Assembly: GCA_030141605.1 (NCBI GenBank)
Contig: JAQGDQ010002374.1
Coordinates: forward strand, 62,001 to 126,000
Origin: Tubiluchus corallicola
Lineage: Eukaryota; Priapulida; Priapulimorpha; Priapulimorphida; Tubiluchidae
Direction: 5' to 3'
Length of the DNA stretch: 64,000 nt
Positions within the stretch are counted from its first letter, which is position 1. Each line of letters starts with the position of its first letter. The notes under the pieces were generated by a model. It had not been told where the DNA came from, did no database searches, and saw only the letters and a list, made by a program, of their open reading frames with translations. Shown here piece after piece: positions 10,779 through 23,806 of this stretch. The translations under genes and the position numbers were made by a program.

Positions 10779-13615
10779 CACTAGCTGAGTTGACTTCAGC
10801 AAATAAATGGTATAAATTATCTCGCTTGGCAAAAACAACAACTTATGTTTATATATTTATAATTAACTAACTTTACATGGTAAAAGTAACTAATAGATCG
10901 CAAGGGTTAAATGCTATTCTAATTTTTAGCTTTTGAAAGTACCTTGTGAATAGGAGATTTCTTTTAAATCGTCTAAAACTAAGAGTTCTACATTAAACTG
11001 GATGACAAAGTCAAGTCTACAAAATTTTAATGTGATTTTTTTTTGTTCTAGAATAGTTAAAAAACGCTTTTCATTCACGAAAAATCAAATGTTGGAAACA
11101 AATAATTCCAAATTCTAAATGGGTAAACTGTGTTTTTTTTATTATTTCAGAAGAATCTTTTCAACGATCCAAACAAAAATAACTGAGTGATTGCATAGCG
11201 AAATTAAGCTTTTCTAATTGTTCACATATCCTGAATTTCCATTTCACGAGGATCATTTTGATACCAAGCTCATTGTTCCATGTTATTGCTATACTGAGAT
11301 AATCCATGTTGAAGTTGAGGATCACACTGCACACGGAAAATCATAATCTTGAGAAAATCATTGTTATAGTTAGGCACGTTTTTTGTCACGTTTTTCCTCA
11401 GAGGTTCACCTAATACTTCTAAAACAGGTGATATGTCTAATGAAATATACAGAGAATTGTAATAGTCTCCATGGTACATAAGATGGATGCAAGTACAAAC
11501 CTTATTCCTACCCACACCAAACAAAATCGAAAGATCCCGTTATTTCTGTGCCTTCTTTGAAAATTGCATTTTTAGCCAAGCATAAAAGCATCACAAAATG
11601 GCTCTTAAAGTTGCCAAAAGAAAACCTGCCATTTTCAATAAACTCTGGGAACAATCCAACAAAAATTATCCTCATATACAAAAAAAGATGATCCAAATGA
11701 GTTGAACAACTACTGACCTATCTCACTCGTATCACCCATTGATGCCTAATGCAATTTTTGCAAATTCAGTTATCATTCTTACTCAGTTCAGCAATGGTAA
11801 TGTTCACATGTGACAACATCAGCATCATTAAGCCTTTTCACAGTTTCCTGAGGTCAGGAGAAAACAGTTAGAGCTGAAAGTTTTGCTGCTTTCAGATGTC
11901 ACTCTCCGCCATTATTTAATGTCTCAAATGTGTTAAATATTTATGATATAAACAAATTCCAAGTCACTATTTTCATGTTCAAATTTTTCAACAATATGTT
12001 ACCACCAAGTTTTTTAGTAATTATTTTTGTTGCAATGCTGAACTGCATAACTAAAATACCCGCAGCAGATTAGATTTTCATTATATTCAATGTAGAATAG
12101 ACCTTTGGAAATTCTCAATTAAATATCATTGGTTCATATGTGTGGAATGCAATTTCAAATGTTTTGAAAAATGTCAATTTGCTTTCCACTTTTAAAAAAT
12201 TGTACATACAAGAGTTAGTTGAGTTTTATGTGTAATTAAAAGATATTCTTTTGTATAATCAGTATGTCTTTGCTTTTTATGCTAATGTCAACAATATAAT
12301 TTTTTTACTTATCTTGATACCTGAATGACGTTTTGAATTATGTTTGATTTATGTCTAATTAGTAAGCACCTGATATTTGTGCCAGCCACCCATTAGCATA
12401 TACATATTTATATAGTTTCACTCGATACATAACCCTGTACATAGAGCATCACTTGGGTTTTCTATAATCTTCATTTTAATTCTCTTCTACTAATTATGTG
12501 TGTTACTAATAACTTCATAATAATGACTAATAAGTCATTTATTTCACATAGTACATTTACAATAGTTCTGTGTACAATATATGATGAAAGGTCATACAAT
12601 GAACATAACAAAAAATAAGTTTTTATTGTTTCTGTACAAGAAAAGCCTCACACTATGTTTGCCTAAATAGAAATGCAAATGTGTTGTGGGAGCAATGCCT
12701 AATCTGGCAGTGTGATGTTAGAAGCTACAGTAGAACAATGAACATAGCTTATATCACAAATTTCATGGCAATCTATTGCTCCAGCTAAGTTGCAGCTTGC
12801 CACCACGTGAAATACACAACTTTTTTACAAATATCATCAGCGCACAAAAGTTTATGTCCTGCATTTGCATAAATAAAATATTATTCTGACTGAATATTTT
12901 ATTAGCTATTTGAAGATGTTGGCTGTTTTTGTTTAAGTAGGCAAATAATTTACCAACTTGAGAAAAATCTGCCAGTAATTCATGAAAAATGCTTCATTAA
13001 AACAAAACACAAAAAATGATCCTAGCACAAAAATGTGACAAAACCTAAGAACAAAATAGATCCGTTGGCTGTTTTTACCTGCAAATACTCATTGTAACAA
13101 AATTAACAAATGTTTTGTAAAAAGTGAAATTTCTCAGTGGCCGGCAAAGTTAATCAGGCGCCACAATAGAACTTCGACTTGCACTATTTGCAGTCGCCTG
13201 ATCTCTTTAGTATAATCCTAAGTCTTTCGACGAATGCGTCTTGCACTCAAATAAATAGAGTTTAATTTAATTTTATCCGAAAAAAGTCACAATAAAAAGT
13301 GATAATGATCTTTTGAAATAATTAATTGACTGCCAAGTTAAAGTAATAAGAAATCTGAGCTTCTAGGAAACTTGCTACTGTCGTGTGTGTATAACCAGTG
13401 ATACTAACACAGAATTAAATAAAAATCAGTAAAACAATTTACGAATCTTATTACAGCTGTGCATTTCTCATATACGAAAACATTACAATTATTTTAGTCT
13501 AGACTAAAGCACAAAAAGTTATTTCTGTGAATGGTAATTTATGCAAATTTGCACAACAAAACAATGAACTCATTGCTTTTTTTAGCCTTGGCACAAATTA
13601 GAATGATATTGGACT
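10779..13615. other. Intergenic AT-rich stretch
   Basis: Apart from the Mab-21 relic at 11270-11700 and a nested hairpin at 13153-13202, I see no coding exon on either strand. No missing RAD54B N-terminal motif (such as GLGKT) was found here. Confidence 0.5.
11270..11700 (-). pseudogene. Inverted, frameshifted relic of the Mab-21 domain
   Basis: On the minus strand, FPEFIENGRFSFGNFKSHF (from about 11660 down) matches FPEFVENGRFSFDKFKSYF of the ankyrin/Mab-21 gene. After a frameshift near 11520 the match continues as NKVCTCIHLMY and YISLDISPVLEV, against NKVCTCFKLMY and PISLDMTPAIEV. The third acidic residue is therefore still recognisable. No splice structure or continuing frame is seen. It is more diverged than the tandem copy, so it is an older paralogue fragment in opposite orientation just downstream of the gene. 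Confidence 0.75.
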
Positions 13616-14013
13616 GCTCTCCGCTTTTAGTGGAGGCAGAACGGATGGCACCGCGGCCTACACCGTGCGGCATGACTCAAAGACAAAAACCAAAATGAAT
13701 AAAATAAAAATGACGATTTATTACCCAAAAAAATAAATGTTCCAGATAGCTTACCGAATGGAGCAAACAGAAAGCCTGATGAAGTGCGAACAGAGCTGCG
13801 ATGAGATGAGATGCCCACTGACCACTGACAAGGATCTACAGCAGACCTACCCTTTTTATAAGCTCAGGTGTGCACGTGACTAGTGGCTCCCACTAACACA
13901 AGGTCAGAATAAGAATCTATGTGCTAGTTAAAGCCACGTTCACACGCACACCTGAGAAGTCTGCTGTATTCCCCTGCCAGTATTACACTACCTCATCACA
14001 GCCCTGCAGTACA
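13616..14013 (-). mobile_element. LTR-like block, probably the 3' LTR of the Ty3/Gypsy-like element
   Basis: Read on the minus strand, a purine tract GGAGGAAGGGGGA (14018-14029 region) is followed by CAG and TGTACTGCAGGGC, a candidate polypurine tract and LTR start at 14013. Inside are TATAAAAAGG at 13851-13860 and AATAAA at 13717-13722, the expected U3/R order. The 3' edge is not defined. It is downstream of the Gypsy-like pol end, though separated by 1.7 kb. The partner 5' LTR was not found. Confidence 0.42.
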
Positions 14014-15786
14014 CTGTCCCCCTTCCTCCAGACAAAGAAGTCCCTTCTTTGAAGATCTAGTCTTCCATCGGGAGGGAGAAGAACAGCTACCCACACAGAC
14101 CAGAAAGCAAGTTCGAGCACTGCTAATCAACAATACAAAAAGTTTCTCCTTCCATTAATCAAATAGAATCACAGAAATATTTTGCAAAGACTGGCAATTC
14201 TACAAAACAACATGAGTTAGTGCATAACGCCTACCGAATTACAAATTAAAAGATGAAGACAATGTCAGATTTCTTGTATGAATAAATTAAAGTTAAACAT
14301 TACATTTCTAGTAACAACAATTTTTGTATAACGGCGAGTCGACTTAAAAAAACTTCCAACTAAATATGCCTAAATATGCTACGTAAAAATGCAAAAATGA
14401 ACGAAATAAATGTAATCAGATATCATCCGCTATCCGTAAATAAACGTAACGTAGCGTAAATAATCCGCACGATCCGCAATTCTTAATGATTCACCAGTAC
14501 CAATTATCATGTCTCAACAAGCAAATGCAAGTAAGGTTTGAGGTGTGGACTAGCCCTTAGTCAAGCAACAACGCATCCGATACCACGGGTGTAACACCTG
14601 GGTTGGTAGAGCTTGCCTGGAAAAGATTAACGCTAGTACTCGTGTCAAGCATACAGTTAGTTCAAGTGAATTTTCACTGCAGACCCAGCATAAGATTTAT
14701 TAAGCTTCAGTATTGGCTCCTATGGCGATTAACGTCGATTCTCCATAAATTTCCAAAATAGCTGTGCTGTACAACAGAAAAAAGGTAGTAAATCTGCTTA
14801 CACCAACTATATTCATAGCGGGAAACAAAAACGAAAAGTTATATGCCACTTTATCTTTAAATAAATCAACATCTTTAATAAACAACAACAATGCTGACAA
14901 CTTAACTTCTAAAAAAAATTTTTTTTAACACCTTACCGTGTTCGATTAACTTACGCAACCGAGGGCTGGTCAGTGGTCAAAGTCGCTCTGTTCACATGGT
15001 AGCCAACGGACAAGGCTTTGTCGCGAAGCTAGAAATAGGACCTCGAAGAACGAAAGCAACAACAACAAAACGTCAATTATCGAAAAAGACTAATTAGAAC
15101 TAGTCATCAACTGGAATCGGTTGACTTAAGACAACGAAATTGAGAATTTCGATCACGACTATCTACTCGTACATCACAGCTGAAACAGTCTAAACAAACA
15201 GTAATTGTTTAGCAAAAATAAAATGTTTGTTCTGCCATTTATCTCTCGAGATTAATGCTAGAACAAATGACAATTTGCAATAACTATTTACAGAACGATT
15301 TTTTTTAAATTCCATTCAAGAAAAAAAATTGAAAATTTAAGAAAAGAATACGCAGTTGATTTCCAATACGGCCACTTGAAAACATGGAACAAAAACTAAT
15401 ATATTCGCCTCTCCTCCTCTCCTTAAAGAAGAGTGAAAATTCCATTTTTCACAAAATACGACAACAATAATAATGACATGAGGTAATCAATATACAGCCA
15501 AGGAAATATGTTCAATTCTTGGCTCCTCAGCTGCAAAAAAAATAAAAATTTTAACATTTTTTAAACATGCTCATTAAGTAAGTTTTATAATTCGAGTTAA
15601 AAAAGCATCTAGTCACGTATTTTCGTATTTGACAAGTGTAAGTAGTTGCTAATTTGGATGTATCAAGTAGAATAGTTGCTGGAATTACGAAAATGTTTCG
15701 CGTAAGTAATTCTATGAGTGCATCAAAACTCGAGCATTTTCTTGCTTGTAAAGTGAGGGTTAAGATGAGAGAACTCTTCTAGCATT
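14014..15786. other. Non-coding stretch between LTR-like block and Gypsy-like pol end
   Basis: No convincing reading frame. A second purine tract on the minus strand (about 15405-15430) could be another polypurine tract, so the element's 3' limit may lie here instead. An inverted A/T run is present near 14910. Confidence 0.35.
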
Positions 15787-16945
15787 TCATTTCTCAAGTC
15801 TCGGATTGCGTATTCGATGTGCAGTAGGGTCTTCATAGATGAAGTTTCCATAGTGGGTTGTAGGTTGTCTTGACCTGCGGGGGTAAGGTCGGGGAGGACT
15901 GGACGGCAACTGGACGTCAACGGCTGCATTGGCTTTCAAAAAGGTTAGAGGTGTGCTAGAATGGGTCTTGCTTGATACGAGAACAGGATTAATAGAAGTT
16001 GGAGAGAGAACAGGATCCGGTAACGTAGGTTGCGAGGTTACATTATGATCGGATTGAAACGATTTGGGTTGACTATCAACAGTTTTTCTATTGTTTATCT
16101 CAAGATTACACTCAACATTGCTCCTAGAATGGTTCACCTGGGTAGACTGCTCGCCCGAAAGAGGCGTGCGTACACTATCGCCGGCCTTTTCAGAGGAGTC
16201 CTCAGCAATTGCTGAACTGGAGCTACCAGGAAGCCATTCGTTGATGAGTTGTCGAGTTGATTCGTCGGGAATAAATTCAGCAGAGTCGGCTATGTCAAGT
16301 AAACTAAGAGTAGTTGAGCTGGGAAAATCAACTCTTTTGGGAGTGGATGTTCGTGGTTTTGGTATAGGCGGAGAGAAGGTGGGCAATGAAAGCCGTACAT
16401 CACCGTTGGATGAATTGTCATGGAGAAGGGAAAGTGGATCACGAATAGGAGTTAAGGCTGGCATGGAGGGATTAAGTAGTTCTGGAATTTGGGCTGGAAA
16501 ACTCGATGCATTTTCATTGTGCTCATCATTATAATCAGCTATTCTGCATGGTGAATATGGAGGTGGCGGCAATCCGAAAGAATCGAGAGATACAGAACGA
16601 TCAACTGCTGTCAGCTGTGGCTCGAGTTCAATGTTTTGTTCAGTTTTAGATTTATCGGTACCCGTTGGATCGGCATTGGATTTATCGGCACTAACTTCAG
16701 GATCAAGGCTATAAGTTACTGTAGCTTGGCTGTCAGATAATTCATTGAGTGAAGGCGTTTCACCAGGTGTCCAGGAAAATCCAGTGGCTGGTGTATAACG
16801 CCACAAACGATCTGCATGAACAATTTTGCATCTTTGTCTTGGTCCCGGCAAACGTATACGATAGACAACATCTGAGAGACGTGTTATGATTTCATAAGGT
16901 CCCTGCCAATCAGACTGAAGCTTTGGACTGCGACCGATTTTACGC
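15787..16945 (-). pseudogene. Ty3/Gypsy-like polyprotein, 3' end (integrase C-terminus and tail), truncated by the assembly gap
   Basis: The open frame enters from the N gap and ends at 15787. Its first part has SDWQGPYEIITRLSDVVYRI and KIVHADRLWRYT, the GPY/F module that follows the integrase core in Ty3/Gypsy elements. About 300 Ser/Pro-rich residues follow, ending with PRPYPRRSRQPTTHYGNFIY, a basic end typical of such polyproteins. Protease, reverse transcriptase, RNase H and the integrase catalytic core would be upstream, but beyond the gap the sequence belongs to a BEL/Pao element, so the two are different elements joined at or near the gap. Confidence 0.72.
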
Positions 16946-17251
16946 NNNNNNNNNNNNNNNNNNNNNNNNNNNNNNNNNNNNNNNNNNNNNNNNNNNNNNN
17001 NNNNNNNNNNNNNNNNNNNNNNNNNNNNNNNNNNNNNNNNNNNNNNNNNNNNNNNNNNNNNNNNNNNNNNNNNNNNNNNNNNNNNNNNNNNNNNNNNNNN
17101 NNNNNNNNNNNNNNNNNNNNNNNNNNNNNNNNNNNNNNNNNNNNNNNNNNNNNNNNNNNNNNNNNNNNNNNNNNNNNNNNNNNNNNNNNNNNNNNNNNNN
17201 NNNNNNNNNNNNNNNNNNNNNNNNNNNNNNNNNNNNNNNNNNNNNNNNNNN
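16946..17251. other. Assembly gap (306 N)
   Basis: A run of N between the Gypsy-like integrase end and the LTR of the BEL/Pao element. Frames that read through it are artefacts. Confidence 1.
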
Positions 17252-17470
17252 TGTTTTGAAGTAATCCCAAAAACTTTTATTTTAAATTCAATATTACAGA
17301 ACAAATCAAATACATGGCGATTTCTTCGCTTCCAATGAGTAGACTAAAAAACGTGCTCAATTCTGATTGGTTGACCTACTAAATGCATATAACGAAGCCA
17401 AGTTTCACAGGCAATTCTAAATAAGTACAACTTTAGATTAAAGGGCAAGCAGAGAGAATTCTTCCGAACA
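17252..17470 (-). mobile_element. 3' LTR of the BEL/Pao element (partial, runs into the gap)
   Basis: On the minus strand a polypurine tract GAGGGGGGAAA is directly followed by TGTTCGGAAGAATTC at 17470, the form expected for an LTR start. AATAAA on the minus strand lies at about 17276-17281. The LTR end is in the N gap. It is about 340 bp downstream of the pol stop. Confidence 0.7.
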
Positions 17471-17810
17471 TTTCCCCCCTCTTTGATAAGTTTTAACAAA
17501 ACATATCAACAAAATCTATTAATCTAGTCAAAATCAACAGTGTAACTAGTTCTACTAAACTACTTAATTTTCCATTTAACCATCAATACACATAGCAGTG
17601 GAAGCTAAATTTTAAGTTTTGAGTTACAAGTTTCAAGTTATTCTAACATTCGGTAATTAAAATTTTCCATTCTGTGCTACATGACGTTTACGTTTAACTA
17701 CAAAAAACAAATTTCTTGCAAACTTTAGCAAGCAGTACGAAAACGAATAATCGCAAAATCATAGTAATAATTTTCTGTGGTGCTGATCATCCGCAGTGTT
17801 TGTAGAAACT

Positions 17811-20800
17811 TCACTTTTGATTGTCGGGTTTTTCTTCCTCAATGAACTCCAGTGGACAGAGTTTGGTGATTGGTCGTGTAAGTTCACTATTGCCAATCTT
17901 CAGTTTTGCAACTCGAGTGTGCCCGTCGCTACCAGGGTAGACTTCTAGTATGCGTCCCATAGGCCACTGTCCTCTAGGTGTATTTGGAGATATAACAAGT
18001 ACGATGTCGTTTACTTGAATGTCTCTCTGCACACGATTCCATTTACTGCGTCTGTTGAGTCCTGGAAGCCACTCTCGCATCCATCTTTTCCAAAAATGAC
18101 GTATTAATTCTTGGACACGCCTCCAACGCTTTCTAGGATTAAAGTCTGTGTTATCCACTGATTCGGGCGCGAATTGTCCACCAACTTGCCCAAATAAAAA
18201 ATGGTTTGGCGTCAAGGGAATGTCATCTTTCTCATCTGCTGTTTGGTACGTCAATGGTCTCGAATTTAATAGTGCTTCTGCTCCGGTAAATGCTGTCATG
18301 AGTTCTTCATCCGTGACGTCAGCGTTTCCGAGAATAGCGAATATGGCTCGTTTTGAGGCTTTTACCATTATTTCATAGGCTCCTCCAAAATGTGGTGCTA
18401 ATGGTGGGTTAAAATGCCACTTGATACCTTGGTTTGCAGATGTCCGTTGAATCTTCTCTTCATCTAATTTCACTAATAGACTTTGTAGTTCATTGTTCGC
18501 TCCTACGAAGTTTAAACCGTTGTCAGAAAGCATCTCAGTTGGCAAACCTCTGCGATTGACCATGCGATAGAAGGCGTTTAAGAACGAATCAGTGTCAAGG
18601 CCAAAGGCTATCTCTAAATGCACTGCCCGCGATGTCATACAAGTGAAGAGGCAAAGATAGCGTTTCTGTCGACGTTTTCCTCTTCCTTGAACTGTAATAA
18701 ACGGTCCAGCAAAATCCACTGCTGTCCTAGCAAAAGCTCGTAAAGGCAGTTTCACTCTGATCTCTGGAATTGGTGCCATCACTTGCGTTGCAGATTGAGC
18801 TTTCTGCTTACGGCATTTTGCACATTCTTTCTCAAATTTTCTGATTTCTTCCCTGCCAGAGATTATCCAATATCGAGCTGACAGTGAAGCAAGAGTCTGA
18901 TTCACCCCTATTGCATGATGAGCTTTTTCATGATGATGTCCAATTATCAACTTGGTTACCCAGTTATTCTTAGGCAGAATGATCGGATGGCGTGCATCGT
19001 ACGATAAGTATTCTGCGTGAATGAGACGTCCTTCGCTGCGAATAACTCCATCCTCGTCTAATCTAGGTTGCAGCTTTAATAAATTGCTATTCTTCGGCAA
19101 CTGTTGGTTATTCTGGAGTAATTTGTATTCCAGTGAAAAGGCTTCACGTTGCATGTTTCGTACAATGCTTATCTCAACGTCTTGCAATTCGTCTGGCTCT
19201 AATTCTCCAAACTTCTTGTGCAGTTTGGAATCACGACAGTTTTCTAGAAAACGATGTACCCATGCTTGTACTCGAATCAGTCGTAACCAACTGGAAAACC
19301 GCTCAGGTTTTAGACGCCAATTGTCATCCTGGTTTTGTATTGGTCCAGTAATGTAAGTTTCAGCAGTTTCACGATTAGATACATGTCTAATTTTTGTTGG
19401 CTTTCTAAGTTCTGCGTCATCCATTTGCTGAAATTCTATAATTTTAGATGGCCATTCTTGCTCGTTCTTGTGAAGAAATTTCGGTCCTCTCCACCATTTT
19501 TCATCATTAATAAGTTGATTTGCAGTTTTCCCTCTAGTCACAGCATCAGCAGCATTCTCTTTTGATGTGACATGCCGCCATTGATGTGGAAATGTTTGAC
19601 TCTGAATTTCGCCTATACGATTAGCGATGAACGGTTTCAGTGTGCGACTTCTACTCCTTATCCACCATAAAACGTTCATACTATCACACCAAAAAATTGC
19701 ATTTTTTAGTTCCATGTTTAGTGCACCAGCTATGTGGTCCGTAAGCCTTAGCCCCAGTATTGCAGCCATCATTTCTAGTCGTGGAATACTAATTGCAATC
19801 AGAGGGGCTACACGAGACTTTGCTGCGATGAGTCGACACGATATAGTTCCGTCAGGATAGGTACAACGTAGATAGCTAACTGCTGCATAGGCTTCTTGCG
19901 ATGCATCTACAAATGTGTGCAGTGTGCATGAATCTGTACCCCCCTCCGTGACCAAACATCTCGGAATATGAATTTCTGGCATCTCGATCAATTCTGTAAA
20001 CCACATTTTGGCTTTCCATTGCAAGTTTTCGTCAAGCTCGTCGTCCCATCCTAAACCGGCTGTCCACATTTCCTGCATGATAATTTTCCCTCGAATGAGA
20101 AATGCTGCCAGAAATCCCAATGGATCAAATATTGTAGCGATCTTCCTCAGTATATTACGCTTGGTAAATAAGAAATTGTCGATGTCTATGGATTTTGGTT
20201 TGAAGGTGAAAACATCTTCCTTTGCCAGCCACAGTACTCCAAGTGTTTTTATACTCGGAAGAAGTCCTTCATCTAAGTTAATTTCTGATGCTCTCTCCTC
20301 TTGTGGTATCTCGGCTAACACTACAGGTGAATTTGATAACCATTTACGAGCTCGCATGCCAGCCTTTTCCCAAAGACTGGACAACTGACTGTAGAGCTCT
20401 ATGCCTTGTTCATCGTCGATGGCTGAATCCATGCTATCGTCCATATACGTCGAGTAGAGTACGGTTTCTGTAGCCATTGGATACTGCAATTGAAATTTTT
20501 CTGCATGCTTCCGCGTCACAAATTGTGCAAGAAATGGTGATGCATTTACCCCAAAAACGACTCTTTCGAATTCATATTGGTCAGGCTGTCTGTTTTCGAA
20601 ATTCCTCCAGAGAAATCTATGGTAAACCCTGTCCTCAGGAACAATTTTAATCATCAAGTACATCTCTGCAATGTCCGATACCAATGCTACAGGATTTTTA
20701 CGAAAACGAAGCAAGACATCGAATAAGTCTCTCTGCAGCTTTGGTCCGGGACTAATGACATCATTCAGCGAGACTCCATCGCATTCTTCTGACGAATCAA

Positions 20801-22304
20801 ACACCATGCGTACTTTTGTTGTCTCTCTATCTGGTCTGATTATTGGAAAATGGGGTAAAAACCATCGTCCGCATTGCTGATCTTCTAATGATGTCACTTG
20901 ACGTATGAAGCCTTTCTTCACATACTGCTGAATATTATCTTCGTATATTTTTGCCACTTCTGGATTTTTTAGTAGACGTTTTTCGGTGCTCTGTAGTCTT
21001 TTCAGTGCCTTTTCGTAGCTCAATTTCGCACTAGGCAGCTCAACTGAATTATCTTTCCATGGTATGCAAACCTCATAATGTCCATCCGTCATTTTCATGG
21101 ATTTCTCTACTTTAGCTAAAGCGTTCTCTGCATCAATATCCAGAATGCGGCAACTTGGCATCGTGCCAGCTGAATCTATCTGCCAAAATTGTTGCAACAT
21201 CTCATCAAGCCGAATTTCACTAGCTTCAGCCGAAAAATACGTGTGAACGAAATTGGTGCGAACACGATAACTGTCGCAATCATTTGGTTGTCCTATACAT
21301 GTCCATCCGAGTGGAGTTAATCTAGCTATTGGCTCCCCTGGCTTTCCACGAACATCTCTGTACGAATAATGTAAATCGGTGTAATCGCTGCCAATCAACA
21401 TGTCTACGATGAGGCGACGTCCTAGTTTTGGAAATTCAATAGCTTTCAAATGGCCCCACTTGTGACTGCATTCATTCCAGTTTATTACATTCAAATTTCC
21501 GGTAACTCTTTCAGCCGTTAATGCGCTGAATTTCATGTCCAGCTGGCCGTTGACACTCTGTAGATTAAATGTTACAGGTCTTGTTTCGAAAACTTTTGTT
21601 TGCCCATTTAAAACGCTGACGTTAATCTGCTGAGTCTCACCCTCAAGTCCTAACTCTGCTGCTACATCCGAGTTGATGTACGATCTTGTGCTGGCATCAT
21701 CTAATAATGCGTTGATTGTCAATTTACGATTTCCATTTTTCACGATTATTGGTATAGTTCGCAACATAATTTTTTCAACTATCTTGGGATTGCCAGATGT
21801 CATTGTCACAGCCGAATTTTGTTTGTCAGGTGGTATGGTCGATGTTCTACTGCGATGCGATGAACCATCTTCAGCTACAGGTTTGATTGATGACGGTGTA
21901 GAACCAACAGTATTGTTGTAGTTCTTGTTGGTCGCGGCTAAATGCGAATTATTTTCTCTAACTTCTTTTGACGAATGTAGAAATCTGTTATGATTGTATT
22001 TGCAGCTGTCTATGCCACAAACTCTGCTACGTGGACAGGTTTGACCTTGGTGATCTGACCCCAGACAGCGATAGCATAAGTTCAACCGCTTTGCAGAGTC
22101 CCATCTTTGTGGAATGCTCATCTTGCGAAACTCATCACACCTCCAAACACCGTGAGGCCCATTGCAAACTTTGCATAATCTTTGTGATTGACTACTTCTG
22201 GAAACTGCAGCTTCTTGGTTATCACCTGTTGTCCCAAAGTACGATCTCGGTTTTGGTTTTAAACCGATTTTTTTCTCTTTTTCTGTAATACTTCATTATT
22301 TATC
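17811..22304 (-). mobile_element. BEL/Pao retrotransposon, gag end plus intact pol
   Basis: An uninterrupted frame on the minus strand: 1436 codons from the first Met at 22121, open up to about 22304. Order: two CCHC zinc knuckles (CKVCNGPHGVWRC and CYRCLGSDHQGQTC), an A17-type aspartic protease around LLDDAST, reverse transcriptase with YMDDS (about residue 559), RNase H (TFVDASQEAY), an integrase zinc-binding HH..CC region, integrase core acids in TAVDFAGP, SDNGLNFVG and GGAYE, and a C-terminal DUF5641-like segment. This is a pol of normal length. The gag N-terminus and the 5' LTR are missing, so it is 5'-truncated and probably not autonomous, although pol shows no stops or frameshifts, a sign of recent insertion. 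It lies antisense to the host genes. Confidence 0.95.
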
Positions 22305-23806
22305 AATTTATGTCCGCATATTATCGCAACTGTGAGGTAACACTGCTGAATTTTACAAAACTATAACATTTTCATGGGGGAGGGGTAATTTTAAGTGTCA
22401 CCCAAGGTGCCACAAGCTCTAGCTATGCCACAGCTGCACCGCTGCCACTTTTAAATGGTTATTATTATTTATAAACTGTCCTTATCTGTGTGTATATTAC
22501 CACAAGATCTGGGTTCGAATCCTGGTTCAGTTAATTTACTCAGTGTCTTTAAACCCATCCTCTTTTTGAATTTAACTGTTGATAAAAAGATTTAATTTCA
22601 AAGGTTAATATGTCCTCTTTTGTTTCTTATTCCACGACGTTCTGAGCATAAAGTCCTGAACATTCATGGAAATTCCATAACTACAGCATTTCATGCTCAG
22701 TATTCATGATATCTAACTTGGTTAGTGAAGGATCTATTCTTATACATTCTAAAAAGAATATTTATTGCACCAGATATGGTAATTTAAAATGCACACAATA
22801 TAAAACTGCATAAGTTAGTCTAAAATAGTTTAACTAACTCCTATACATTAAAAGAAAATTGTTTAAAAATCTAATTGGTAAGAATAACAGGCCTAGAATT
22901 TATTAGCTGCGTACCCACTGGTATAAGGAAATAGTATTTGCTGTACATGCCAAGAGATGATATCTACCAACTTTTGAGATACGAAGCTTAGACATGCAGG
23001 TTTGTTTTTGATCAAAGCACTGGTTTGGGGCAGATTTTTTGGTGGAATCCATGAATTGCATGTCTTATCAGGGCAAGTCGGTTCTGCGTCTTGGGTTCTT
23101 ACCATTCATTCTGTGTCACTGTTGGTGTATTGTAGAATGCAGCTCTATTGAATTTACCTTATCTTGGACATTTTCTAAATATTTGCAGAATTCTCAAGTC
23201 TGGGATAAGTATTTACAAATTTCAATGCTGTATTACCTAGCAAGAAAGTTACCTAGCAGACCCAAAACACTTCAAAAACCTTCCTTTAATCGAGTCCAGT
23301 TTAAAAAAATTGCAGATGACATGTCATCCCAAAGACTCTCAATGCCATATGTTACAATAGGCAACATTTTAATATTGAACAGACATAGTACGGTTTCTTA
23401 TACATTCTTATATGGTGTTTATAAATTCTGTACATAAGTCTGGCCTCCTCTTTTCCATTATCTAACTAAAGTTGTCTAACTATCTGACCTAACCACATTA
23501 TCAGATATTCTGTAATCACAAAAATTATCAATAGTGCATTTAATAATGGCTACCTAACTTACCCAATTTATGATTGTGGGCAATATTAGGGAGTTACTTA
23601 AATTTTAGATTAAATGTATTCACACTCATTCTGAAAGCCTTCTGTTGTAACTACTTTACTGTACTCATTTGTAGGTAACTCATACCATTGTTGGTAATAT
23701 CGTTTGGTCTTTTTAACATACATGTGTCTAGAACATACACCTCAAATGATTAAATCTAGATTTAGTTCTTACTTTATAATTAATGTTTGTTTTGATTTTG
23801 TTATAG
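22305..23806. other. Non-coding stretch upstream of the first visible RAD54B exon
   Basis: No exon recognised on either strand. A tRNA-like B-box sequence GGTTCGAATCC occurs near 22513 (possible SINE or tRNA relic), without a clear A box. The sequence before 23807 should contain an intron of RAD54B if its 5' half exists. Confidence 0.4.

Noticed and set aside
13155-13170. Retroelement primer-binding site (TGGCGCC on minus strand)
   Set aside because: Wrong side of the pol fragment, the preceding sequence lacks an LTR end in CA, and the continuation does not resemble a tRNA 3' end.
16884-17304. Frames running through the N gap
   Set aside because: The sequence is unknown; Ns cannot show an open frame.
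22505-22535. tRNA gene (B-box GGTTCGAATCC)
   Set aside because: No A box, acceptor stem or anticodon arm could be folded; at most a SINE or tRNA relic.
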